Source: Methylobacterium oryzae (GTDB lineage Bacteria; Pseudomonadota; Alphaproteobacteria; Rhizobiales; Beijerinckiaceae). Taken from it: a stretch of 64,000 nucleotides of DNA. Position numbers and translations under genes: made by a program. The notes beneath the pieces were generated by a model that did not search any database, was not told the origin of the DNA, and worked only from the letters and a program-made list of their open reading frames with translations. This document shows positions 17,172 to 25,847 of this stretch, one piece after another; the stretch's first letter is position 1, and the number at the start of each line of letters is the position of its first letter. Where the stretch lies: positions 1,060,501-1,124,500 of the forward strand of contig NZ_CP090349.1 of the NCBI RefSeq assembly GCF_021398735.1. The letters are read 5' to 3'.

Positions 17172-18314
17172 TCAAGCGGGCCTCGCGCCCGAACCTCCGA
17201 CCGAGGGGTCGGTCTGGACGATCATGCCGTACCAGCCCAGCCCGCGATAGGTCTCGTATCCCGGTGTCCGATGGTACGCCGTGACCGTGCCCGACCGCGG
17301 ATCCCGCACGACTCCGCTCGTCTCGCCGTCCATCCGGCAGGAGACCCGCTCGGTCAGGAGACCGACCTGATCCGAGGCGGCCAGCACCCGGCCGCCGGCA
17401 TCGACCAGCAGGGCGCGGGTGCGCCCTCGATCTTCCGGCGCGACCCGGATCCCCGAAACGATGGCGTGGGCCTGCGGTGCCCAGTCGAAGTGGATCGCCA
17501 GGACGCCGAGCGGTGCGCCGGTCGCCTGACCGCCCGCCCGCACGCTCGCCGCGTAGGTGGCGACCTGCGCGCCGCCCAGCGCATCCTCCTGCCGCACGTC
17601 GGCGCAGACGAAGGCGTCGCCGCTCTCCAGGGCGAGCGCCTCCCGGAACCACGCTTCCCCCGCGACGCTCCGGCCCTGCAGTCCCGGGTAGCGATCGGCG
17701 CGGCCGGTCGCGAGGATGCGGCCGTCCAGGCCGCAGATCCAGAGATCGAGATAGACCGTGTAGGCCGAGAGGATGATGCCGAGGCGGTCGCCCGCGAAGG
17801 CCGCCGCGGCCGGGCCGGGATCGGCCGCGCAGGCGACGACGGCGGCGTCGGTCGCCCACCAGCGCACGTCGCAGGTCCGCTCGTAGAGGTTGCGATCGAT
17901 CAGCTCGACCGCGTTGAGCGCGAGATCGACCAGGCGTTCTCCCTGGACGCGGCCCGCCATCGTCTCGACGGTGCGCTGCAGCTCGACGATGCGGCCGGAC
18001 AGGTGAAGCTCCAGCTCGCCGGCGATGACGTCCACGGATTCGCCGAGGGCGCGCACTTCCTGGGCGACGACCGCGAAGCCGCGTCCCTCATCTCCGGCCC
18101 GCGCGGCCTCGATGAGCGCGTTGAGGGCGAGGATCTTGGTCTGCGCCGTGATCCGCCGGATCCGGCCGGTCTTCTCCTGCGCCGCCTGCTTGACGGCATC
18201 GGCCAGGATCTCGATCGACCTGAGCGTCGGCGGCTCGGACTCCGATCCGGAGGTCCGGCCATTGGGGAAATCAGTTTTCGCACTCATGCCGGGCCCGATC
18301 GACGAGGCGGGCAT
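17172..18314 (-). CDS. Soluble protein with a short MCP signalling tip followed by a Cache-like sensor domain
   Basis: The protein is about 380 aa. Residues of about 50-95 match the conserved hairpin tip of methyl-accepting chemotaxis proteins ([20 protein letters not shown], then [20 protein letters not shown]). That tip normally binds CheA and CheW. It is followed by a helical linker and a C-terminal sensor domain of Cache type ([52 protein letters not shown]). There is no membrane span or signal peptide, so the sensor would be cytoplasmic and lies after the signalling part, the reverse of classical receptors. The flanking helical arms are very short. The start may be at 18314 or at the ATG at 18287; neither has a clear ribosome site. 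bioB follows closely. Confidence 0.8.
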   Translation of the reverse strand: MPASSIGPGMSAKTDFPNGRTSGSESEPPTLRSIEILADAVKQAAQEKTGRIRRITAQTKILALNALIEAARAGDEGRGFAVVAQEVRALGESVDVIAGELELHLSGRIVELQRTVETMAGRVQGERLVDLALNAVELIDRNLYERTCDVRWWATDAAVVACAADPGPAAAAFAGDRLGIILSAYTVYLDLWICGLDGRILATGRADRYPGLQGRSVAGEAWFREALALESGDAFVCADVRQEDALGGAQVATYAASVRAGGQATGAPLGVLAIHFDWAPQAHAIVSGIRVAPEDRGRTRALLVDAGGRVLAASDQVGLLTERVSCRMDGETSGVVRDPRSGTVTAYHRTPGYETYRGLGWYGMIVQTDPSVGGSGARPA

Positions 18315-18420
18315 TTTACAGCTATAATATAATACAGTCTTAACCGATCAAGGCCGGCGATATAACTTACAATACTAAAATCAATCCATAATTCAATCGA
18401 GAGTATATAGGTCCCGTCGG
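18315..18420. promoter_or_regulatory. AT-rich patch upstream of the MCP/Cache gene
   Basis: About 100 bases are strikingly AT-rich (for example GCTATAATATAATACAG) within a genome of very high GC. They lie immediately upstream of the minus-strand receptor gene. This most likely holds its promoter and perhaps a curved or nucleoid-protein-binding segment. No specific box can be assigned. Confidence 0.4.
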
Positions 18421-18467
18421 TCGCGGGTGCCGGGCGCTCGCCATTATCGGTGACGTTGCCCGGGCGC

Positions 18468-18499
18468 GGGGCCGCCGCCCGGGCTCGGGCGGCGGCCCC
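18468..18499. terminator. Strong hairpin after the FAH-family gene
   Basis: Perfect 13-bp arms (GGGGCCGCCGCCC and its complement) flank a 6-base loop. The hairpin begins 6 bases past the stop of the minus-strand FAH-family gene. No T-run follows, so it is a terminator-like structure without the U-tract. Confidence 0.5.
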
Positions 18500-18504
18500 G
18501 TCTG

Positions 18505-19389
18505 TCAGTGCGTCGGCTCGCCGGCCGAGACCTTGGCGGTCCAGTCGTCGAAGGCGATGACCTTCTGCCGCTGCTCGCCGAGCCGGTCGATGCGCAGGAC
18601 CATCTCGTCCCCGGCCTTGAGGTAGCGCGGCGGCTTCATGCCGAGGCCGACGCCAGGCGGCGTGCCGGTGGTGATCACGTCGCCCGGCTCCAGCAGCATG
18701 AAGTGCGACGCGTAGGCGACGAGTTGGGGAACGTCGAAGATCATCGTTGCGGTCGAGCCGGTCTGACGGCGCTCGCCGTTCACGTCGAGGCTCATGGCGA
18801 GGTTCTTCAGGTCGGGAATCTCGTCGAGGGTCACCAGCCATGGGCCGAGGGGGCCGAAGGTCGGCGCGCTCTTGCCCTTGGTCCAGGTCGGACCGCGGTT
18901 CATCTGCCACTCGCGCTCGGAGACGTCGTTGCAGATGCAGGCGCCCGCAACGTAGCTCAGCGCCTCGTTGGCGTGGACGTAGCTGGCGCGCCGCCCGATC
19001 ACCACGGCGAGCTCCACCTCCCAGTCGGTGCTGTGCGACCCCTTGGGAATGATGACCGTGTCGTTCGGCCCGCACAGGCTGGACGGGGCCTTGTTGAAGA
19101 TGATCGGCTCCGCGGGGATCGGCGAGCCGGTCTCGGCGGCGTGGTCGGCGAAGTTCAGGCCGATGGCGACGACGTTCCGGGTGCCGCCGACGCAGGGGCC
19201 GAGCCGCACGTCCGGGGGCAGCTTCGGCAGGGTCTCGGGATCCAGGGCGCGCAGCCGCACCAGCGAGTCGGGCGCGAGGGCCGGCCCGGCGATGTCGCGC
19301 ACGATGCCCGACAGGTCGCGCAGCCCCCCGCTGGCATCCACGAGGCCGGGCTTCTCGTCGCCGCTCGGGCCGTGCCGGAAGAGCTTCAT
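18505..19389 (-). CDS. Fumarylacetoacetate hydrolase (FAH) family enzyme
   Basis: This 294-aa protein has a short N-terminal domain (MKLFRHGPSGDEKPGLVDAS) and the FAH catalytic fold. Key features are IGLNFADHAAETG, PIIFNKAPSSLCGPND, the metal-binding DWEVELAVVIGRRA, CNDVSEREWQ and the C-terminal DVITTGTPPGVGLGMKPPRY. Family members cleave or isomerise C-C bonds in beta-diketo acids using Mg or Mn. The best subfamily fit is 2-hydroxyhepta-2,4-dienedioate isomerase or ureidoglycolate-lyase-like, but substrate cannot be read from sequence. The frame extends upstream to 19572, yet AGGAG stands before the ATG at 19389. The gene stands alone and is divergent from the FadL-like gene. Confidence 0.88.
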   Translation of the reverse strand: MKLFRHGPSGDEKPGLVDASGGLRDLSGIVRDIAGPALAPDSLVRLRALDPETLPKLPPDVRLGPCVGGTRNVVAIGLNFADHAAETGSPIPAEPIIFNKAPSSLCGPNDTVIIPKGSHSTDWEVELAVVIGRRASYVHANEALSYVAGACICNDVSEREWQMNRGPTWTKGKSAPTFGPLGPWLVTLDEIPDLKNLAMSLDVNGERRQTGSTATMIFDVPQLVAYASHFMLLEPGDVITTGTPPGVGLGMKPPRYLKAGDEMVLRIDRLGEQRQKVIAFDDWTAKVSAGEPTH

Positions 19390-19800
19390 GGCCGCACTCC
19401 TCATCCTTCCCTGAACCGGTCTGCGCCGGACGCCGGGACCATGGCCGGGCCTCGACCCGGGTGCAAGGCCGGCCGCGTCGGCGTGTCGGTCCGCCGGGTG
19501 TCGCCGCAGGGCAACAGGACGGCGGAAAAGTGCAGGGTCGGCGACGTTCGGATATATTGTTCCTGTCGCCATCTCGGTGTGACAGCTCGGATCAAGACTG
19601 AAAAATCTCGATCATCACGGGCTTTCGCTCGTGAAGGTGCCGTTTACCGCTCCTTATCTACTACTATTCCTCTCGGTGCCGAAAATGGTCGGGGTCATTG
19701 CGGTTCCGCACCCGAAACCGGCACCATGCATGGAAGGTCGCCGCATAACGGGTCTCGAACAATCGACGGCGCCCAGCAGAACGAAGGCTTGGGGGAAGAG
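19390..19800. other. Divergent intergenic region, FAH enzyme / FadL channel
   Basis: These 411 bases separate two divergent genes and should hold both promoters. The stretch around 19550-19660 is less GC-rich than its surroundings (ATATTGTT, AAAAATCTCG). I see no convincing small gene, operator palindrome or riboswitch. Confidence 0.4.
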
Positions 19801-21114
19801 ATGGGCGGGACGGTTCGCGCTGCGATGCTGGCGGCGACGGCGGTGGTCCTCGGCGCCGGGCAGGTGCAGGCGGGGGCGTTCGGGATCCGGGAGCAGAGCA
19901 CCGAGGCCCAGGGGCTGGCCTTCGCGGGCGCGGCGTCGGGATCGGGCGGCGTCTCGTCGATGTTCTGGAATCCCGCGACGATCACGATGAACCCGGGCTT
20001 CGTCGCGGAGCAGAACTTCACCTATATCGGCCTGTCCTCGGAGATCCGGCCCGCGCCGGGCACCAATCCGGGCTTCGCGCGGCTGGGCGGCTCGGGTGAG
20101 CTGGGCCAGGGCGCCGTCGTGCCGGCGGGCGCGACCTCGTACCAGCTGAACGACCGCCTGTGGCTCGGCCTCTCGACCGGCGCCCCCTTCGGCCTCGTCA
20201 CCAAGCCGCGGGACGTGTGGGCCGGCGAGGTCTACGGACGCTCGTCGCGGATCTTCTCGCTGGCGATCAACCCGGTCATCGGCTTCAAGGTCAACGAGTG
20301 GCTCTCGATCGCGGCCGGCCCGAACATCGAGTATTTCCGCCTGACCCTGCGGCAGGCGCTGCCGATCCCCGGCATCCTGCCGACCTCGTATCCGAGCTCC
20401 TTCCTCAAGGGTGAGTCCTGGGGCGCGGGCTTCACCGCCGGCGCCACGCTCACGCCCCGCGACGGGACCGTGCTGGGCATCGGCTACCGTTCCTCGGTGC
20501 ACCACGACATCGACGGCTCGATCGGCGTCCCGCTCGTCGCCCTGGCGCCGCTGGCCGGACAGGTCCGCGCCAAGCTGAACACGCCCGAGAAGCTGAGCGT
20601 CGGCCTGACCCAGGCGGTCTCGCCGGTGGCGCGGGTGAATCTCGGCTTCGAGTGGGACAACTGGTCGAGGCTCGGCACCATCGGCATCGTATCGAAGACG
20701 ATCGGCCTGCCGGTGAACAACCTGCCGCTCAACTACAAAGACGGGTTCACCTACGCGATCGGCGCCGAGTACGACGCGTCGCCGAACCTGACGCTGCGGA
20801 CCGGCTTCGCCTACGAGACCTCGCCCATCGACTTCCGGAACCGCTCGGTGCGCCTGCCGGACGGCGACCGGTACAACGTCTCGGTCGGCGCCAGCTACCG
20901 CTGGAGCCAGCAGCTGACGCTGAACCTCGCCTACTCGCACTTCTTCCTGGACCGCTCGCGGATCCTCGCGGGCATCGGCCGCGACTACAACATCAGCAAC
21001 ATCGCCTTCGCGGGCGTGGTGGATTCCAGCGCCGACATCGTCTCGGTGGGCTTCCGCTACGTCTTCGGCGCGCCGCCGGCCCCGGCCCCGGCGCCGCTCG
21101 TGCGGAAGTACTGA
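19801..21114 (+). CDS. FadL/OmpP1-type outer-membrane channel
   Basis: This 437-aa protein has a signal peptide (MGGTVRAAMLAATAVVLGAG, cleaved after VQA). The mature N-terminus GAFGIREQSTEAQGLAFAGA with the adjoining SSMFWNPATIT is the classic FadL hatch signature. The remainder is a long beta-barrel of alternating hydrophobic strands, with NLAYSHFFLDRSRI near the end. It terminates in YVFGAPPAPAPAPLVRKY rather than a terminal Phe. FadL channels admit long-chain fatty acids or other hydrophobic compounds. The ATG at 19801 has GGGGGAAGAG directly upstream; longer in-frame starts would run into the divergent FAH gene. Confidence 0.9.
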   Translation: MGGTVRAAMLAATAVVLGAGQVQAGAFGIREQSTEAQGLAFAGAASGSGGVSSMFWNPATITMNPGFVAEQNFTYIGLSSEIRPAPGTNPGFARLGGSGELGQGAVVPAGATSYQLNDRLWLGLSTGAPFGLVTKPRDVWAGEVYGRSSRIFSLAINPVIGFKVNEWLSIAAGPNIEYFRLTLRQALPIPGILPTSYPSSFLKGESWGAGFTAGATLTPRDGTVLGIGYRSSVHHDIDGSIGVPLVALAPLAGQVRAKLNTPEKLSVGLTQAVSPVARVNLGFEWDNWSRLGTIGIVSKTIGLPVNNLPLNYKDGFTYAIGAEYDASPNLTLRTGFAYETSPIDFRNRSVRLPDGDRYNVSVGASYRWSQQLTLNLAYSHFFLDRSRILAGIGRDYNISNIAFAGVVDSSADIVSVGFRYVFGAPPAPAPAPLVRKY

Positions 21115-21147
21115 CGGGCAGCTCCGGTCGTGTCCTTCGCTGCCGCC

Positions 21148-21235
21148 GTCTTCGCGAGCGGAATGAAGCGATCCAGGGCAGCGCCACGCCGACAGGTGTC
21201 GCGCTGCCCCGGGTCACTTCGCTCCACTCGTGATG
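21148..21235. repeat. Dispersed long imperfect palindrome, family A, copy 1
   Basis: The element begins GTCTTCGCGAGCGGAATG and ends CACTTCGCTCCACTCGTGATG. An internal perfect 9-bp stem GGGCAGCGC/GCGCTGCCC is at 21176-21184 and 21201-21209. It sits in the gap between the convergent FadL and phaC genes. Related copies are at 27556, 29444 and 55958. Confidence 0.7.
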
Positions 21236-21295
21236 TCGGGGCGGCTCCGTGACCATCGGGGCCGATCACCCATCGATCCGAGCGCGTCGCGCGCC

Positions 21296-23158
21296 TCAGG
21301 CGCGCATCCGCACGTATGTGCCGGGCGCCGGCCCTAAGGATTGCAGCGCGTCGCCGCCCGGCTGCCGGGCCGGCACCCGCTCCGGGGCCTGCGCCTCAAT
21401 CCACTGGAACCAGTAGGGCCACCACGAGCCCTTGGTCTCGACCGCGGCCCTGATCCACTCCTCGAGCGTCCCCTTCACGGGGCCGCCGGTCCAGTAGCCG
21501 TATTTCGGCTTGGACGGCGGGTTGATCACGCCGGCGATGTGGCCGGAGCCGGCGAGGACGAAATCGACCTTCCCGCCGAAGACCTTCGAACCCTCGAAGA
21601 CCGACAGCGCCGGCGCGATGTGGTCCTCGCGGGTCGCGAGGTTGAAGATCGGCACCTGGACCTTCCTGAGGTCGAGGCGGACGTTGCCGAGCACCATCCG
21701 CCCCTGCGCCAGCGTGTTGTCGAGGTAGCAGTTGCGCAGGTAGAACGAGTGGTTGGCCGCCGGCATCCGGGTGGCATCGGAGTTCCAGTACAGCAGGTCG
21801 AAGGCCGAGGGTGCCTTGCCCTTGATGTAGTTGTTCACGACGTAGGGCCAGATCAGGTCGTTCGGCCGGAGCATGTTGAAGGCGTTCGCCATGCGGGCGC
21901 CCTCCAGGTAGCCCTGCTCGGCCATGCGCGCCTCGACCTGGCGGATCTGCTCCTCGTCGGCGAAGACCTTCAAGTCGCCCGCGTGGGTGAAGTCGACCTG
22001 TGTGGTGAGCAGCGTCGCGCTCTTGATCCGCCGGTTGCCGGTGGCCGCCTGCATGGCGAGCGTCACCGCGAGCAGCGTGCCGCCGACGCAGTAGCCCGCC
22101 GCCGTGACCTCGCTCTCACCGGTGGCGACGCCGATCGCGTCGATGGCCGCCTCGATCCCCTCGCGCATGTAGGACTCGAAGTCCTTGTCGGCGTGGCGGG
22201 AATCGGGATTGACCCAGGAGATGCAGAAGACCGTCAGGCCCTGGTCGACCATCCACTTCAGGAAGCTCTTCTGCGGATTGAGGTCGAGGATGTAGAACTT
22301 GTTGATCCAGGGCGGGACCATCAGGAACGGGCGCCGCAGCACGGTCTCGGTGGTGGGCGCGTACTGGATCAGCTCGATCAGGTCGTTGCGGAACACCACC
22401 TCGCCGGGGGTGACCGCCATGTTGCGCCCGACCTCGAACCCGCTCGTGTCGGTCTGGCGCACGCGCAGCTGCCCGCCGCCGGCCGCCAGATCCTCCTCGT
22501 ACATCTTGAGGCCGCGGACGAGATTGGCGCCGTTCTCCTGCAGGGTGTGGCGGATCAGCTCCGGGTTGGTCGGCAGGAAGTTCGAGGGCGACAGCATGCT
22601 GGTCACTTGGCGCAGGTAGAACTGCGCCTTGTGACGCGTGTGCGCGTCGAGCCCCTCGGCCTCGTCGACGAGGCTCTCCGCCCAGCGGGTGGCGAGCAGG
22701 TAGGCCTGCTTGAGGAAGTCGAAATACGGGTTGGTCGTCCACTCGGCGTGGGCGAAGCGCGCGTCCCGGGGCTCGGGCAGCGCCACCGGATCGGCGGGCT
22801 GGCCCTGCAGGCGCAGGTAGGTCGAGCCCCAGAGCGACAGGAAAGCCTGCGACAGGCGCGCCTGAGCCTCGGCGCTGCGGTTCGGATCGGCGAGCCAGGT
22901 CTCGGCCACCTGACCGAGCACCTTGGCCGCCTCGTTCATCTCGCTGCCGGGTGCGGCCGCCTGGCCCTCGGGCCCGAGGAGGCGGGCGACGTTGCGCCCC
23001 ATCGCCTCGACGAACTGACCGGCATTGCGGGAAATCGCCTCGAAATCCGGCATCGGGGCGACCGTGCCGTCCGGCATCGCGCCGTTCGAGACCGACTTCG
23101 GAGGGGCGGTCCGATCCGGCGCCTGCGGGCTCGTCAAACGTGCCTCCCTGTGCTTCAT
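21296..23158 (-). CDS. phaC: Class I poly(3-hydroxyalkanoate) synthase PhaC
   Basis: This protein of about 620 aa polymerises 3-hydroxyacyl-CoA into PHA granules. An N-terminal PhaC domain contains WTTNPYFDFLKQAYLLATRW, and an alpha/beta-hydrolase core carries the lipase-like box GYCVGG with the catalytic Cys at about 357. Asp in ATREDHIAP (about 512) and His in GSGHIAG (about 540) complete the triad. PPWINKFYILDL is a further family mark. The start is uncertain. The ATG at 23158 lacks a ribosome site, whereas AGGGAGG lies inside the coding start just before a TTG at 23137, which would give 613 aa. The frame stays open far upstream, antisense to other genes, but that part is not real. No phaA, phaB or phasin gene is adjacent. 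Confidence 0.95.
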   Translation of the reverse strand: MKHREARLTSPQAPDRTAPPKSVSNGAMPDGTVAPMPDFEAISRNAGQFVEAMGRNVARLLGPEGQAAAPGSEMNEAAKVLGQVAETWLADPNRSAEAQARLSQAFLSLWGSTYLRLQGQPADPVALPEPRDARFAHAEWTTNPYFDFLKQAYLLATRWAESLVDEAEGLDAHTRHKAQFYLRQVTSMLSPSNFLPTNPELIRHTLQENGANLVRGLKMYEEDLAAGGGQLRVRQTDTSGFEVGRNMAVTPGEVVFRNDLIELIQYAPTTETVLRRPFLMVPPWINKFYILDLNPQKSFLKWMVDQGLTVFCISWVNPDSRHADKDFESYMREGIEAAIDAIGVATGESEVTAAGYCVGGTLLAVTLAMQAATGNRRIKSATLLTTQVDFTHAGDLKVFADEEQIRQVEARMAEQGYLEGARMANAFNMLRPNDLIWPYVVNNYIKGKAPSAFDLLYWNSDATRMPAANHSFYLRNCYLDNTLAQGRMVLGNVRLDLRKVQVPIFNLATREDHIAPALSVFEGSKVFGGKVDFVLAGSGHIAGVINPPSKPKYGYWTGGPVKGTLEEWIRAAVETKGSWWPYWFQWIEAQAPERVPARQPGGDALQSLGPAPGTYVRMRA

Positions 23159-23278
23159 CTGTTGACCCGATGGCGCGGGCCTCGTTTCCGACAAAATAAG
23201 GAGCGAGCCAGAGTTTTCGCCAGCCCGGCTCAGGACGTCGCCGAAACATCCGGCCGATCTTTTCATACGCATGTGACG

Positions 23279-23677
23279 ATGGATCGTGCCATTTTGAACC
23301 CCGCTATCCGCCCGCATCGCGCCGGTCCGCTGCGCCGCCTGACGCGCGCGGCCGGCCTGGGCGTGCTGGTCGGCGCGCTCGGGGCCTGCTCGGGCGACGT
23401 CGTCCGCTCGCTGGCCTCCGATGCAGGCTACGGGCCGCGGGTCGTCGCGGCCCCGGATTTCGTCACGGACACCCGCAGCAAGGCGCAGCCCGACTTCATG
23501 CCGGTTGGCGTCGACGCGCCGAAGCGGCCGGTCCGGGCCAAGTCGGTCACGGGCCAGAAGGCCCTGGAGGCGGAGCTGGAGGGTGCCCGCGGCCGCAACG
23601 AGGCCCGGGGGCGGGCCGCCGAGAGCGCCGGGCGGGGCGCGGCCGCCACCGTCAAGCCGGCTCCGGCGGCGCAGTAG
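23279..23677 (+). CDS. Small predicted lipoprotein, unknown function
   Basis: This 132-aa protein has a basic N-terminus, a hydrophobic stretch (AAGLGVLVGALGAC) ending in a lipobox LGAC, and Ser-Gly-Asp after the cysteine. It should therefore be lipid-anchored; Ser at +2 suggests the outer membrane. The mature part is low in complexity, with a Lys/Arg/Ala-rich tail ending VKPAPAAQ. I recognise no family. It is divergent from phaC with a gap of about 120 bases and is followed by a hairpin. Confidence 0.7.
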   Translation: MDRAILNPAIRPHRAGPLRRLTRAAGLGVLVGALGACSGDVVRSLASDAGYGPRVVAAPDFVTDTRSKAQPDFMPVGVDAPKRPVRAKSVTGQKALEAELEGARGRNEARGRAAESAGRGAAATVKPAPAAQ

Positions 23678-23699
23678 CCGGCCCTTTTTCAGGGTCGGC
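23677..23699 (+). terminator. Hairpin directly after the lipoprotein stop
   Basis: The sequence GCCGGCCCT-TTTTC-AGGGTCGGC forms a 9-bp stem with one G-U pair. It starts at the last base of the stop codon. The T-run is in the loop, not after the stem, so termination is plausible but not certain. Confidence 0.4.
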
Positions 23700-23776
23700 G
23701 GCGGCCCGCAACTCTGGTAGAGCACGTGGTTCGCCCGACCGGCCCAAACGAGAGACGCCGGATCCGGGACGCGCCG

Positions 23777-25006
23777 ATGGACACGCCCATGACCGACTTC
23801 CACCGCATCAAGCGACTGCCGCCCTACGTCTTCGAGCAGGTCAACCGGATCAAGGCTGCCGCCCGCGCGCAGGGCGCCGACATCATCGATCTCGGCATGG
23901 GCAACCCCGATCTGGACGCCCCGAAGCACGTCATCGCCAAGCTGTGCGAGACGGCCGGGCGGCCGCGCACGGATCGCTACTCGGCCTCCAAGGGCATCGC
24001 GGGCCTGCGCAAGGCCCAGGCGGGCTATTACCAGCGGCGCTTCGGCGTGACCCTGAACCCCGACACCCAGGTGGTGGCGACTCTCGGGTCCAAGGAAGGG
24101 TTCGCCAACATGGCCCAGGCGATCACCGCGCCGGGCGACGTCGTGCTGGTGCCGAACCCGAGCTACCCGATCCACGCCTTCGGCTTCCTGATGGCCGGCG
24201 GCGTCATCCGCTCCGTGCCGGCCGAGCCGACCCCGGCGATGTTCCCCGCCCTGGAGCGGGCCATGCGCCACTCGATCCCGAAGCCGGTGGCGCTGGTCGT
24301 CTGCTACCCGTCGAACCCGACCGCCTACGTGGCGAGCCTCGACTTCTACCGCGACCTCGTGGCCTTCGCGAAGCAGCACGAGCTGATCCTGCTGTCGGAC
24401 CTCGCCTACGCGGAAGTCTATTTCGACAACAACCCGCCGCCCTCGGTGCTGCAGGTGCCCGGCGCCATTGACTGCACGGTGGAGTTCACCTCGCTGTCGA
24501 AGACCTACTCGATGGCCGGCTGGCGGATGGGCTTCGCGGTGGGCAACGAGCGCCTGCTCGCGGCGCTCACCCGGGTGAAATCCTACCTCGATTACGGCGC
24601 CTTCACGCCGATCCAGGTCGCCGCGACGGCCGCCCTCAACGGCCCGGACGATTGCATCCACGAGATGCGCAGCATCTACAGGAAGCGTCGCGACGCGCTG
24701 GTGGAGTCCTTCGGCAAGGCCGGCTGGACCATCCCGTCGCCCGCCTCGTCGATGTTTGCCTGGGTGCCGATCCCCGAGCGGTACCGGGAACTCGGCAGCC
24801 TCGAATTCTCCAAGCTGCTCCTGGAGAAGTCCGACGTGGCGGTCGCGCCCGGCATCGGCTTCGGCGAGTTCGGTGACGAGTACGTCCGCATCGCGCTCGT
24901 GGAGAACGAGCAGCGCATCCGGCAGGCGGCGCGCAATATCCGCCGGTTCTTCGACGGCACCGACAAGACGCTGCACAACGTCCTGCCGATGGCCCGGACC
25001 GGCTAG
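23777..25006 (+). CDS. Class I/II PLP aminotransferase, AlaC-like
   Basis: This protein of about 409 aa has the fold-type I features DIIDLGMGNPDLDAPKHV, YPSNPTAYVA, LSDLAYAEVYFDN and the PLP-lysine motif SLSKTYSMAGWRMGFAVGN. The C-terminal half holds APGIGFGEFGDEYVRIALVE. It is closest to alanine/valine-type transaminases (AlaC) and the LL-diaminopimelate aminotransferase-like group. Pyruvate/alanine/glutamate chemistry is likely, but substrate is not certain. The ATG at 23777 is chosen; another at 23789 (MTDFHRIKRLPPY) is equally in line with homologues. In many relatives this gene precedes homoserine dehydrogenase; here it is followed by two small exported-protein genes instead. Confidence 0.88.
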   Translation: MDTPMTDFHRIKRLPPYVFEQVNRIKAAARAQGADIIDLGMGNPDLDAPKHVIAKLCETAGRPRTDRYSASKGIAGLRKAQAGYYQRRFGVTLNPDTQVVATLGSKEGFANMAQAITAPGDVVLVPNPSYPIHAFGFLMAGGVIRSVPAEPTPAMFPALERAMRHSIPKPVALVVCYPSNPTAYVASLDFYRDLVAFAKQHELILLSDLAYAEVYFDNNPPPSVLQVPGAIDCTVEFTSLSKTYSMAGWRMGFAVGNERLLAALTRVKSYLDYGAFTPIQVAATAALNGPDDCIHEMRSIYRKRRDALVESFGKAGWTIPSPASSMFAWVPIPERYRELGSLEFSKLLLEKSDVAVAPGIGFGEFGDEYVRIALVENEQRIRQAARNIRRFFDGTDKTLHNVLPMARTG

Positions 25007-25140
25007 ACCGGCCCGCGCAAATTGTTGCCGCGGGGCGACAGACGCCGTCAAAGGTGTCGGCGCCCCGCGCCGGCGCTTGTCAGCGCGGGGCGCGATGGCC
25101 AGGGTCAGGTGCGGGGGTCTTCCCGCGTCCCGAGTCTCGC

Positions 25141-25353
25141 ATGCGCCGCCTGAACCTCATCGCCGCCCTGCTGCTCGCCGCCGCGGCCTCGGCCTGCGCG
25201 CCGAACCCGATCATCGCCCGGGACCCGATCCCTGCGCCAGGGCCGGCGGACGTGTACGCGTGCGACTCGAAGCCGTTGCCGGTCAACGCCTTCACGACCG
25301 ATTGCCGCCCCGTCCCGGCGAGCCCGCAGGTCGTGCTGCGCGCGCGGGGCTGA
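25141..25353 (+). CDS. Very small predicted lipoprotein
   Basis: This 70-aa protein starts MRRLNLIAALLLAAAASACA, a short signal sequence ending in the lipobox ASAC. The mature peptide of about 50 residues has two further cysteines (YACDSKPL and TTDCRPVP) that could form a disulfide. It has no recognised family. It follows the aminotransferase by about 130 bases on the same strand. Confidence 0.65.
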   Translation: MRRLNLIAALLLAAAASACAPNPIIARDPIPAPGPADVYACDSKPLPVNAFTTDCRPVPASPQVVLRARG

Positions 25354-25466
25354 ACCCGCCCGGAATTTCGGTAACCGGTCGATTCGGACGGGCCGGACAA
25401 GCCGCCCGCGATCAGCTAGACTGTAGGCCAGATGCCGGCCCGCCCGGCCCCCTGACGGAGCATCGC

Positions 25467-25826
25467 GTGAGCACCAAGACCCTGATCGCCGCCGGATTGC
25501 TCGCCCTCCTGGCGGGGCAGGGCGCCTCGGCCTCCGACGCCGCCTACCCGCCGGCGCCCTACCAGCCCCGCGCCTTCGTGTTCACCGCCCCGAACGGCCC
25601 GACGGTCCTGCAGACCGAGGGCTGCTGCCAGGTGGTGGTGCCGCCGGGCCGGCCCGATCTCGCCCAGCCCGCCGTGCCGGTGGCCGAGGTGATGAACGGC
25701 GGCGGCTTCGGCTACACTGGGTTCGACTACTACAACGACCAGATCACCGAGGGGCGGTTCGGCGCGCGCAAGCGGCCGCGGGAGTACGTGATCGCTCCGT
25801 CCTACATCGTGCCGCCGCGCTACTGA
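25467..25826 (+). CDS. Small secreted protein, unknown function
   Basis: This 119-aa protein uses a GTG start with GGAG 6-10 bases upstream. A signal peptide (VSTKTLIAAGLLALLAGQGA, cleaved after ASA) precedes a mature part rich in Pro and Tyr. That part has one CC pair (TEGCCQVVV) and a Gly/Tyr segment (NGGGFGYTGFDYYND), and it ends in IVPPRY. It is probably periplasmic or outer-membrane associated. No family is recognised. Confidence 0.65.
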   Translation: MSTKTLIAAGLLALLAGQGASASDAAYPPAPYQPRAFVFTAPNGPTVLQTEGCCQVVVPPGRPDLAQPAVPVAEVMNGGGFGYTGFDYYNDQITEGRFGARKRPREYVIAPSYIVPPRY

Positions 25827-25847
25827 GCCGCCGGGCGTTCCGGGGCC

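Noticed and set aside
18508..19800. Upstream extension of the FadL frame to 868 residues
   Set aside because: It runs antisense through the FAH gene and lacks a signal peptide; the ATG at 19801 has both signal peptide and ribosome site.
23159..25051. Upstream extension of the phaC frame to 1251 residues
   Set aside because: It runs antisense through the lipoprotein and aminotransferase genes and has no PhaC homology.
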